NCBI RefSeq assembly: GCF_000317575.1
Contig: NC_019748.1
Coordinates: forward strand, 4,546,501 to 4,610,500
From: Stanieria cyanosphaera PCC 7437
GTDB lineage: Bacteria > Cyanobacteriota > Cyanobacteriia > Cyanobacteriales > Xenococcaceae
Direction of reading: 5' to 3'
DNA: 64,000 nt
Part shown: positions 46,974-56,406 of the stretch, in pieces
Layout: every line of letters starts with the position of its first letter
Position numbering within the stretch: position 1 is the stretch's first letter
Made by a program: the position numbers and the translations under genes
The notes under the pieces: model-generated
What the model was told of the DNA's origin: nothing
The model's database searches: none
Seen by the model: only the letters and a program-made list of their open reading frames with translations

Positions 46974-49900
46974 TTAAATAATGAAATCTCTTGAAGTCTG
47001 CAAGTTAGCAACATCAACTCCTCGAAGGAATACTATGTCTTTGTGATACAAATCACCAACAGTTGATTCATCTCCAGCATCAAAATCAATTTGCACAATA
47101 GTACTAGCACCATAGGTAGGATGGTTAAATCCTAAAAGTTCCACATAACCTTGAGTGAATGGATCTCCAGTTGTATAGTTAGTAACTTCATCAACCAAAA
47201 TTTGACTGAGATCAATTTTGTCTTCTCCAGGAGTAAAATCGGTAATTGAATCTAAACCATCACTGGTTTCGTTTAAGAAATAAGTGTCGTTTCCAGTCCC
47301 ACCAGTTAGAGTATCTTCGCCTTTGTAACCGATGATGACATCATTACCAGGACTAGCAGTAAAGTTTTCAGCACTATCTGTACCTTTTAAAAAGAGTTTA
47401 TCTATGAAGTCATTACCTGTATCGGATTCACCAGCAGTTAGATCAACAGTGAGGAGATTGTCGTTATCGACATTAGCTGTTTCTAAGTCAGTATCTAAAA
47501 CACTATCATCAATACTGTCGAGTTCATTAACATCACCATAACCAGCTAAGTTAGTTTGACGAACTTGATAAGTACCAGGAGCAACTCCTGTAAAAGAATA
47601 AATACCATTAGAATCGGTAGTAGTAGTAATCGGGTTGCCGTTGCCATCAATAACTGGGTCACCATTATTATCTAATAGTTCGAGGGTGACTCCAGAGAGA
47701 GAATTATCTCCGATATTATCATCATCTGCTGCATCGGCTAGTACTTGACCACTAATAGTACCTGTTTGTTCGTCAACGAAGTTGTTACCTGTGCTGTTGC
47801 CAGCATTGAGATTAACAGAAATATTATTGAGATTGCCACCATCAATGTCGCTGACATCCAGGTAGCCTGACAGGTTGGTTTGTTTAACTTGATAGTTGCC
47901 TGGTGCTAAGTTGGCAAAGCTATAGCTACCATCGGATGCCGTCGTAGTGGTGGTTGGTTGTACTCCTGCTAAAGTTGAGTTACTGTCAATGGAGTTGCCA
48001 CTGCTATCTAACAACTCGATTGTCACTCCAGATAGTGGGCTATCACCTGTATTGTCGTTGTTGGTGTCTGCTAGTACTGTACCGCTAATGCTGCGGAGTG
48101 GTTCGTCGATGAAATCATTTCCGCTATCAGTTTCATTAGCATTAATAGTGACAGGGATCAGATTATCATTGGTGTTAGTGTTGGTAGGAGTATCATCACC
48201 AGCATTAGTACTATCTCCATCACTGACGCTGATGTAACCACTTAAGTCAGTTTGTTTGACTTGATAGCTTCCTGGTGTAACATTACTAAAAGTATAATTG
48301 CCGTTGCTATCAGTAGTAGTAGTAGTCGCTTGAATTCCTGAAGTATTGGAATCGCTATCAATGGAGTTACCACTACTATCTAACAGTTCGAGGGTGACAT
48401 TATTTAAGTTGACATCGCCTGTATTGTTGTTGTCGGTGTCGGCTGAAACGTTACCTGAGATTGAACCATACTGTTCGTCAATAAAGTTACGTCCAGTGAC
48501 TGCTCCACCTGCGGTAACATTAATGTTGGTAATTAAATTGGGGTTACCACCATCGACATCACTAACATCACCATATCCAGTCAGGTTGGTTTGACGAACT
48601 TGATAAGTACCAGGAGCAAGATTACTGAAAGTGTAGTTACCGCTAGCATTGGTAGTAGTAGTAGTCGCTTGAATTCCTGCGGTGTTAAGGTCACTATCAA
48701 TGGAGTTACCACTACTATCTAACAGTTCGAGGGTGACATTATTTAAGTTGACATCGCCTGTATTGTTGTTGTCGGTGTCGGCTGAAACGTTACCTGAGAT
48801 TGAACCATACTGTTCATCAATAAAGTTACGTCCAGTGACTGCTCCACCTGCGGTAACATTAATGTTGGTAATTAAATTGGGGTTACCACCATCGACATCA
48901 CTAACATCACCATATCCAGTCAGGTTGGTTTGACGAACTTGATAAGTACCAGGAGCAAGATTACTGAAAGTGTAGTTACCGCTAGCATTGGTAGTAGTAG
49001 TAGTCGCTTGAATTCCTGCGGTGTTAAGGTCGCTATCAATGGAGTTACCACTACTATCTAACAGTTCGAGGGTGACATTATTTAAGTTGACATCGCCTGT
49101 ATTGTTGTTGTCGGTGTCGGCTGAAACGTTACCTGAGATTGAACCATACTGTTCGTCAATAAAGTTACGTCCAGTGACTGCTCCACCTGCGGTAACATTA
49201 ATGTTGGTAATTAAATTGGGGTTACCACCATCGACATCACTAACATCACCATATCCAGTCAGGTTGGTTTGACGAACTTGATAAGTACCAGGAGCAAGAT
49301 TACTGAAAGTGTAGTTACCGCTAGCATTGGTAGTAGTAGTAGTCGCTTGAATTCCTGCGGTGTTAAGGTCACTATCAATGGAGTTACCACTACTATCTAA
49401 CAGTTCGAGGGTGACATTATTTAAGTTGACATCACCTGTATTGTTGTTGTCGGTGTCGGCTGAAACGTTACCTGAGATTGAACCATACTGTTCATCAACG
49501 AAATCATTGCCTGTAGAAGAACCTCCTGTCGCCAGAGTTACATCGATGAGGTTATTATTTCCGTTGTTATCGCTATCTTTAACACTGCTATAACCAGCAG
49601 GATCGGTTTCAGCGACTTTATAGTTACCTGGTGCTACATTGGTAAAGCTATAATTACCATTGCTATTGGTAGTAGTAGTGGTAGGTTGAATTCCTGTGGT
49701 GTTGGGGTCACTATCAATAGGATTGCCATTGCTGTCTAATAACTCGATAGTAACTCCGGAAAGAGGAGTATCTCCAATATCATCATTGTTAGTATCTTTT
49801 AAAACTGTACCACTAATAGTTCCTAGTTGTTCGTCAACGAAATTGTTACCGCTATCAACTTCATTCGCTGTTATAGTGACAGGAATTAAATTATCGTTGG

Positions 49901-52900
49901 TATTAGTGTTAGCAGGAGTGTCATCATTACCGTCTGTGGTGTCTCCATCACTGACACTACCATAACCAGTAGGGTCAGTTTCTTTTATCCGATAGCTTCC
50001 TGGGGTAACATTACTAAAAGTGTAATCACCATTGCTATTTGTAGTAGTAGTTGTTGGTTGGACTCCGCTTGTATTAGGGTCGCTATCGATCGCATTACCA
50101 CTACTATCAAGTAATTCAATAGTAACTCCAGAAAGAGGAGTATCTCCTGTATTATCATTATTGGTGTCTGCCAGCACTCGTCCAGTAATAGTACCGCTAG
50201 CATCATCATTCAGGATCGTCCCAACACCCTGAGAGTCGATAATCGTGGCATTAGTAGCATTGGAAAGATTGACAAAGAAGGTTTCATCGGCTTCTGGAGG
50301 TGTATCTCCGTTGATAGTTACCGAAATCGTTTTACTGGTTTCGCCACTGGCAAAGGAAAGAGTGCCACTGGTACTGACGTAATCGTTATTAGCGGTAGTA
50401 GCAGTGTTGTTGGCAGTAGCGTAATTAACGGTTACTGCGCTGGTAGTCAAACCACTGCGGGTAACTGTAAACGTTAATATTTTAGTACCGCTATTTCCTT
50501 CAGTAACACTGACATCATTAATGGCAAGAAGAGCGATATTATCATCATTGAGGATCGTCCCAATTCCCTGAGAATCGATAATTGTGGCATTGGTAGCACT
50601 GGAAAGATTGACAAAGAAAGTTTCGTTAGGTTCTACGGTAGTGTCGCCAGTAACATTGACAGTGAGAGTTTTAGTGGTTTCGCCAGGGGCAAAAGTTACT
50701 GTACCAGTGGCAGAAGTATAATCGCTATTAGCTATAGTAGCAGTGCCGTTGGCAGTAGCATAATTGACGCTTACGGTTTGACTGCTGGCATTACTCAAAC
50801 TGACAGTAAAATTAAATTGCTTAGTATTGCTGTTTCCTTCAGTAAGACTGACATCGCTAATGGAAATGCTGGGAGTTGGATCATCATCAGTAATCGTACC
50901 CGTTCCTGTATCGCTGGTGTTACCAACGCTACCACTAACGACACTCTTGACTCCGAGAATAAAAGTTTCATTGGGTTCGTCTGTTGAATCGGAAACAGAA
51001 TTAATTCGTACTTTAATGTTGGTGTTCCCGGCAGGAATAGTTACCCGACTACCGTTAGTGCCACCTGCTGCAATCCAATTTGTACCGCCATCAGTACTAT
51101 ATTCAAAGCCATTAATTTCGTAGTCGCTGATTCCTGTAGCCGTGCCGTCAGTAGTAGCTAAGTCGAGAATGATATCGCTAGTGCTAGCAGTAGAGAGACT
51201 GACATCAAATACTAGTAAATTGCCTTCGGTTGCTGTAGCATCGCCAATAATGACATTGGGAACAGTACCATTGTTGAGGTTGAGGGTAGTACTAGCAGTA
51301 TCAGTAACGGTATTTTCGTAACCTTCTTTGGCAGTAACATTAAGAGTATAGTTTCCTATTGTACTTGGAGGAGTCCAAGCATATTCGTAAATCCTTTTTC
51401 CATCGGTGGTAGTGTCAACATCGCTGGTACTGGTGAGGTTAATAGTACTTAGATTATTGTTATTAGGATCGGTGATATTTATAGCTAGTCCTGTAATATC
51501 ATAATCACCAAAGGGGTCTTTTACTTGGACGCGCAGATATACGGTATTTCCGTTGGAAGCAGCATTAACTAGATTACCTCCACCATTAGCATAGGAATTA
51601 TCGTAGATACCAATAGAGGTAATATCAATAACGCTTCTGGTAGCTAAATCGATCTTGGAAGGATAAGTATTGCTATCGGAAAGAACAGTAAAATTGAGAT
51701 TAGATTGATTGTTGGTAATGTTTAAACTGACATCTTGTCCAGTAGGAATAGTAACATTGTTGTTAAGAGTACCCGTCCAAGTAACTAAGTAGACTCCGCC
51801 TCCTTGTGAAACAACAGAAGTGGGGTTACTAAGGTTAAGTAAAGTTCCAGAGTCATAAGTAACAGTGGCAGCAATATTGGAACTAATACTAGGCGTACCA
51901 GTACTAGCATTAATATAAGCACTAACAGTAACTGGTTTACCAGAAGGCATCTCAAAATCTGATTTCATTGAGATGGACTGGTTGAATGTGGTACTAATGA
52001 TACCAGCATTAATATTAAAATTGTCAAAATAAGCTATGTCATTGGCTTCGTTCCAGTTACCAGAATTATTTTGAATCTTAATGGTTGTGTCGTTAGAAAT
52101 GTAACTAGAAATATCAAAAGTAGCACTATTACTAGTAGTCCCTGTATAAGTACCTAAAACTGTGAATGTACCAGTAGACGAATTAGAGATTAAGACTTGG
52201 ATTGATTCTTCTAGACTAGATGTTTGCCAGTCATAACTTAAAGTAGCTTTGGAATGACCACTTAAGTTAACACTGCGTTGAATGGCATCAGTAGTACCAG
52301 CTTGTAAAAATTGCAGCCTTTGGGTATTAACACGAATTTGTCCACCAGTGGCAGTATTATCATCGCTACTCTCACTCCAAGCAGCTTTCCAGCCTGTTCC
52401 ACCTGTATAGTTACCAGTACTAAAATTATCGCTAGCAACACTAGTAATACCTAGATTACTACTTGTAGACGTGGTAGTATCGTTAGTAGTAACAGGATTG
52501 ATGCGGTCTAAATCACTAACGCCGGATAGATAGAGAGTTTTGGTTTGGGTAGGAATGTCAACGGGAGCATTAACCGCAATAGTTAAACTATTCTCATCGG
52601 AATCGACTGCTGCGGAGTTGGTGATGCCAGCTAAATTTCCATCGTAGGGGTTGTTAACCAACATCCGGAAAGTAACACTCGCAGAACCTCCTACAGGAAC
52701 GTTACCAATGTTTAGACCGTCATCAATATTATTAAAAATATTGTCATCATCGAAGGGAAAAGTCGTACCAGAGGTATCATCACCAATGTTAGTACCGTCT
52801 ATTTTGGTACTACTACTTATATAAGTAGTGCCTTTAGGAATGATATCACTGACATTGACATTGCCCAGAACGACTACACCATCGTTTTTGATATTAATAG

Positions 52901-55214
52901 TAAATTCAATGGTGTCTCCAGGATCGACATTACCGTCATTGTTAACATCATTAACTAAAGCAAATTCTTTCCAAGAGTAGGCAATGGGTAAAGGTAGAAT
53001 TTCTGTACCTAAATCTAGGGAAGTTCCTCCCGTATCTGCGTTGGCATCTTGTCCCCAAGCACCTGCCAAATTTGTACCATCAACGGTGTAGACTCTAATT
53101 CCCGATTGGTCGAAGTCATTGTTTTTGGTATCGGTAATTTGAATTGTTTGTAACGTGCCAAGGTTGAAGCTCGCATCGTACTTAGTACCATTGATATCGG
53201 TATTGAGAGCTACACCATCTCCGTCGTAATCGACATAAATGGTTGTGGGAGCAGTTGCCATTACCCAAAGAGGATTACCGTTGTGATTTTTAGCACCGTT
53301 ACCGGGAGCCCAACCAACCTGTATGATAGGTGTCAAATTTTCTTCGGGAATGAGACTAAAACCCCAATCGTGTGCGCTATTTTCACTATCAAAAGCTGTG
53401 GTAGCAAAAAAGGTATCGTTAATGTTGGTAGTATAAAAATACGCCCCAGAATTAGTAGTTAGACGATGACGGACAGATGTTCCCGCCGGAACAGAAACAT
53501 CTGTCGTACCTTGTTGAGTTTGAGCCTTAACGGTAATAGAACCGCTAGTAGCAGGGTTGTAGAGATAAACATCAGTTGGTTTTCCTGATACTACCGTTCC
53601 TACTGGAGTATAGTAACTGTTGCCCCATTGATTTGTAGGAACAAGAGTATAGGCACGTGTAGCATAGGTAGAACCAATGTCACCTGTTAGTAGGTGAGCT
53701 TGGATTGGGTTAGAGCCAGTAACCTGTGTACCAACAAGAACTCCGCCATTAAGAAAATAGCTTTGACCCTCGTTAATGGTAGTAGTTATAGTACCATCGG
53801 CAACGTTATCTCCAGTAGTGTCTGCACCGGTAATGGTCAGAGTGGTATTATTTTTTGCGGCGGTAACAAACAGAGCAGTATATTCAAAGTTTACGGAAGA
53901 GGAAAAGTTTTCTCCGACAGGTACTTTATATGAAGTACCCCATTTACTAGTGTCGTAAACGTTAACTGATTCCGCAATCAGAGTTCCGCTAGCACCCGTA
54001 CTACTATTCTGTGTAGGCCAATAGGGACGAGAAATAACAATGGCTTTAGATGCGCCAATTTTATCTTCGCCATCATAGTCAACGACACTGCTAGTAGTCG
54101 AAGGATTAACACTATTTGTTAAACTGATGATGTTTCCTGCTTTAAGTACATCTGTAGTGTATCCTGGTGCAATGCCATTACTAGGATCGTTGTCGCCCCA
54201 AATTTGCGTATTGCTTTGGGTGGGGTTACTAAGATTAGATTCGTAACCATTTTCCCAATGGTCGTAGTAAATAATAGTATTGTTAGTGGAAACCGTGATG
54301 GAAATTACGGTATTAATATCAGTTGCTGAGTTAAAATTCGATGTTGTATTAGTAGCAACTGCTTTAATTGCAGTTAAAATATCTGCTTCTTTTTTGGGAA
54401 TATAGAAAAACTGTACGGCGGGGTTAGAGTCGGTGAAGTGATGGGTTGCTACTTCGCCTGAATTTAAACCAGTGGCGGTTAGTTTAAAAGCCGAGTTAGC
54501 GGAGTCGTCGGGGTTGACATACCAAGTCGTCTGGAATTTACCATCGACTTTGCCATCTAAATCTTCTGCGCCACCATCGGTAACTTGCCAAGGTTCGTGT
54601 CCACCACCTGTATTAGGTATGTTGTCGGTGTGTAGGACTTGAAGTTCGATAGTTTCTCCAAGGTCAAAATTGCTGCCAGTAATAATTGCCGTAGCACCAG
54701 GGGGATAGTCGTCTAAGTCGGTGGTAACTGTAGCGGAATCGACATTGAGGACTAAATTAGCTTCAGCTTGAACAGGAATTGAATTGCCCAGTGATAATCT
54801 TTCTTGAAGGTTGAGAGTTTGAGTTTTTGGTAGATATTGGTAGAGATAGACAGTCGCGTCGTTAGTAAAAGCCTTGTCTGATTCGATTAAGGTTTTAAGA
54901 TAGGGTTGAAGCTCATCTGACTCAAAAGCTGTAATTAAATGTAAATTATTAATATTTTGAGACGACGATAGTATTTTGGTAAGGTCATCAAGATTGTCTT
55001 CAGTTAAATCCACTGTCTGAATTTCAGCTTCGGAGACAATATTTTTTAATAAATCACCGTTTTCCAGTTCAATGACTTCTGCGTCTGGAATTTCTCCTGT
55101 CAGAAAAGATGAATAATTAGAGAGATTGGAATCAATTAAAATTAAATGTTTAGTTGAATTTTGATCAACTGAGTTTTTTCTGCTGGAATAGTTATTTTTT
55201 TTTGCTTGAGACAT
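46974..55214 (-). CDS. Giant modular RTX-type secreted protein with SdrD-B-like repeats
   Basis: This 2746-residue acidic protein has an N-terminal DUF4347-like region (about 20-140, HLILIDSNLSNYSSFL), an Ig-like domain (DDYPPGATAIITGSNFDLGE), a part with YYDHWENGYES, a DUF11-like domain, three Calx-beta domains (ATEGN, LTEGNSN, VTEGNSG) and eight SdrD-B-like modules. The C-terminus has RTX nonapeptides (GGTGNDTYF) and a type I secretion-like end. Modules 3-5 are nearly identical at DNA level. Probably a calcium-binding surface or matrix protein. ATG 55214 is preferred over TTG 55262. No secretion genes are nearby. Confidence 0.88.
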   Translation of the reverse strand: MSQAKKNNYSSRKNSVDQNSTKHLILIDSNLSNYSSFLTGEIPDAEVIELENGDLLKNIVSEAEIQTVDLTEDNLDDLTKILSSSQNINNLHLITAFESDELQPYLKTLIESDKAFTNDATVYLYQYLPKTQTLNLQERLSLGNSIPVQAEANLVLNVDSATVTTDLDDYPPGATAIITGSNFDLGETIELQVLHTDNIPNTGGGHEPWQVTDGGAEDLDGKVDGKFQTTWYVNPDDSANSAFKLTATGLNSGEVATHHFTDSNPAVQFFYIPKKEADILTAIKAVATNTTSNFNSATDINTVISITVSTNNTIIYYDHWENGYESNLSNPTQSNTQIWGDNDPSNGIAPGYTTDVLKAGNIISLTNSVNPSTTSSVVDYDGEDKIGASKAIVISRPYWPTQNSSTGASGTLIAESVNVYDTSKWGTSYKVPVGENFSSSVNFEYTALFVTAAKNNTTLTITGADTTGDNVADGTITTTINEGQSYFLNGGVLVGTQVTGSNPIQAHLLTGDIGSTYATRAYTLVPTNQWGNSYYTPVGTVVSGKPTDVYLYNPATSGSITVKAQTQQGTTDVSVPAGTSVRHRLTTNSGAYFYTTNINDTFFATTAFDSENSAHDWGFSLIPEENLTPIIQVGWAPGNGAKNHNGNPLWVMATAPTTIYVDYDGDGVALNTDINGTKYDASFNLGTLQTIQITDTKNNDFDQSGIRVYTVDGTNLAGAWGQDANADTGGTSLDLGTEILPLPIAYSWKEFALVNDVNNDGNVDPGDTIEFTINIKNDGVVVLGNVNVSDIIPKGTTYISSSTKIDGTNIGDDTSGTTFPFDDDNIFNNIDDGLNIGNVPVGGSASVTFRMLVNNPYDGNLAGITNSAAVDSDENSLTIAVNAPVDIPTQTKTLYLSGVSDLDRINPVTTNDTTTSTSSNLGITSVASDNFSTGNYTGGTGWKAAWSESSDDNTATGGQIRVNTQRLQFLQAGTTDAIQRSVNLSGHSKATLSYDWQTSSLEESIQVLISNSSTGTFTVLGTYTGTTSNSATFDISSYISNDTTIKIQNNSGNWNEANDIAYFDNFNINAGIISTTFNQSISMKSDFEMPSGKPVTVSAYINASTGTPSISSNIAATVTYDSGTLLNLSNPTSVVSQGGGVYLVTWTGTLNNNVTIPTGQDVSLNITNNQSNLNFTVLSDSNTYPSKIDLATRSVIDITSIGIYDNSYANGGGNLVNAASNGNTVYLRVQVKDPFGDYDITGLAINITDPNNNNLSTINLTSTSDVDTTTDGKRIYEYAWTPPSTIGNYTLNVTAKEGYENTVTDTASTTLNLNNGTVPNVIIGDATATEGNLLVFDVSLSTASTSDIILDLATTDGTATGISDYEINGFEYSTDGGTNWIAAGGTNGSRVTIPAGNTNIKVRINSVSDSTDEPNETFILGVKSVVSGSVGNTSDTGTGTITDDDPTPSISISDVSLTEGNSNTKQFNFTVSLSNASSQTVSVNYATANGTATIANSDYTSATGTVTFAPGETTKTLTVNVTGDTTVEPNETFFVNLSSATNATIIDSQGIGTILNDDNIALLAINDVSVTEGNSGTKILTFTVTRSGLTTSAVTVNYATANNTATTANNDYVSTSGTLSFASGETSKTISVTINGDTPPEADETFFVNLSNATNATIIDSQGVGTILNDDASGTITGRVLADTNNDNTGDTPLSGVTIELLDSSGNAIDSDPNTSGVQPTTTTTNSNGDYTFSNVTPGSYRIKETDPTGYGSVSDGDTTDGNDDTPANTNTNDNLIPVTITANEVDSGNNFVDEQLGTISGTVLKDTNNDDIGDTPLSGVTIELLDSNGNPIDSDPNTTGIQPTTTTTNSNGNYSFTNVAPGNYKVAETDPAGYSSVKDSDNNGNNNLIDVTLATGGSSTGNDFVDEQYGSISGNVSADTDNNNTGDVNLNNVTLELLDSSGNSIDSDLNTAGIQATTTTTNASGNYTFSNLAPGTYQVRQTNLTGYGDVSDVDGGNPNLITNINVTAGGAVTGRNFIDEQYGSISGNVSADTDNNNTGDVNLNNVTLELLDSSGNSIDSDLNTAGIQATTTTTNASGNYTFSNLAPGTYQVRQTNLTGYGDVSDVDGGNPNLITNINVTAGGAVTGRNFIDEQYGSISGNVSADTDNNNTGDVNLNNVTLELLDSSGNSIDSDLNTAGIQATTTTTNASGNYTFSNLAPGTYQVRQTNLTGYGDVSDVDGGNPNLITNINVTAGGAVTGRNFIDEQYGSISGNVSADTDNNNTGDVNLNNVTLELLDSSGNSIDSDSNTSGIQATTTTTDSNGNYTFSNVTPGSYQVKQTDLSGYISVSDGDSTNAGDDTPTNTNTNDNLIPVTINANETDSGNDFIDEPLRSISGTVLADTNNDNTGDSPLSGVTIELLDSSGNSIDSNSTLAGVQPTTTTTASDGSYSFANLAPGNYQVKQTNLSGYLDVSDIDGGNLNNISVNLNAGNSTGNNFVDEQTGTISGQVLADAADDDNIGDNSLSGVTLELLDNNGDPVIDGNGNPITTTTDSNGIYSFTGVAPGTYQVRQTNLAGYGDVNELDSIDDSVLDTDLETANVDNDNLLTVDLTAGESDTGNDFIDKLFLKGTDSAENFTASPGNDVIIGYKGEDTLTGGTGNDTYFLNETSDGLDSITDFTPGEDKIDLSQILVDEVTNYTTGDPFTQGYVELLGFNHPTYGASTIVQIDFDAGDESTVGDLYHKDIVFLRGVDVANLQTSRDFII
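48352..49497. repeat. Tandem 339-bp repeat within the RTX gene
   Basis: The unit of 339 bp (113 codons) is present in about 3.4 copies. Differences found by eye are few and synonymous: for example aaggtcact/aaggtcgct, gttcatca/gttcgtca and acatcgcc/acatcacc. Each unit encodes one SdrD-B-like module with GNVSADTDNNNTGDVNLNNV and ends in NFIDEQ. Outside the array the neighbouring modules are only moderately similar. Recent duplication or gene conversion is inferred. Confidence 0.9.
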
Positions 55215-56406
55215 ATAAAGATTACTAATTAATAAGTTAGTTAGTTTATTTCTTTGATCCAACTGATTAAGATTGATAGATTTAGGGATTTGCTAGCATT
55301 TGAAATTCAATAAAGTTGTCGAAAAATAAAAATTGACTTTTTACATAATTTTTGGTTCGAGCAGTTCTCAAATTTATACTGTAAAAATTTACCTGTAAGG
55401 AAATACATATGAAGAGCAAGAAAATTTAAATCAAATTTACTTGAATAAACTGAGAAGTGTTACATAGTTTATTGTTTTAAAAAATAAAAACGTTAGATGT
55501 AAAAGTCACTGGTGTTTGTTCCGCGTTATATTTTCAACAAGTTTATTGCTCAATCACAATTTGTTTGAGATTTCGATCAATATCAAATGCTATTTGCTAT
55601 GTTAAACAACGATTTTACAAGTCACATCAGTAAAAACAACAATTACATTGAATTAAACCCAAAAACTTTATTATTCTAAAAATAATGCTGAAATAAGCAA
55701 CATTAACTAGTTTGAATAATAAAAAAAAAATGTTATGGCTTATTGGTACTAGCGTTTATAAAAGCCAATGATTATTCACTATTAAGGCTATTACATCTTA
55801 AAAATTAAAGGATAAATATTGACAAAATTGAATATATTATTGTTGACTAATAGTCAGTAAATTTATTTAAATAATATCAAGCAGAAAAAATTGATAGCAA
55901 AAATTTTGTAAGATTGAATAGCTATTAACACCTACGTAAAATACTAGGACTTTAACTAAAAAATGTAATGTTATACTTACAGCAGTTTTCGTGCTTAGTA
56001 GACTACATTTTTGTATTAGGCAGAAGGTAGAAGGCGTGATAAAAAAAAGTTATTAGTTCTGTTATCTTCAACTGAAAATCGTAATAAAAAAAATATTGAT
56101 ACTAAGTTGCGTATTTTAATGTAATTCTGAAAGCCGTTCACTTGGTTTGAGGGTAAACTTCAGGAAGTGAAAAATCTTGCGAGATACTTTGCTTCGCTCA
56201 GTATGACAAAATTAGACTTTTGATTGTAAATTAATATGATATTGCGATACGTTATCGGGTTAGGACACAAAAACTCTTTAAATCTATGAATTCGTTTTAC
56301 TAGACTTCTTGCGAAAATAAATTTCAAATCAAAACTAATAGCTTCTGCCTTCTGCCTCAATTCAACCAGATTTTGAAAACTTATGCCAGAAGTCTACTCT
56401 TTTCTG
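55215..56406. other. Long AT-rich intergenic region with repeat copies
   Basis: No credible gene is seen in about 1.2 kb. The part next to 55215 should contain the RTX gene promoter. A dispersed repeat copy lies at 56019-56086 (minus), and 56163-56210 carries a sequence (ttgcttcgctcagtatgaca) of the interspersed type seen in many bacterial genomes. The frame over it (56160-56360) is judged non-coding. Confidence 0.5.
56019..56086 (-). repeat. Dispersed repeat, copy 3
   Basis: Read on the minus strand, the sequence contains gattttcagttgaa, then acagaactaataactttt, and ends in the C/T-rich ccttctaccttctgcct. It matches the copy at 11011-11085 most closely and is more diverged from 19131-19201. 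Confidence 0.45.

Noticed and set aside
48352-49497. CRISPR array or satellite
   Set aside because: The period is 339 bp with no unique spacers, and the repeats are in frame within a coding region.
48346-49593. Repeated 77-83-residue plus-strand frames with identical starts
   Set aside because: They are antisense shadows of the tandem repeats in the RTX gene; their identity comes from the 339-bp repeat, and they have no ribosome binding sites.
56160-56360. 66-residue minus-strand frame
   Set aside because: It overlaps an interspersed repeat-like sequence, has no ribosome binding site, and its composition is unlike a real protein.
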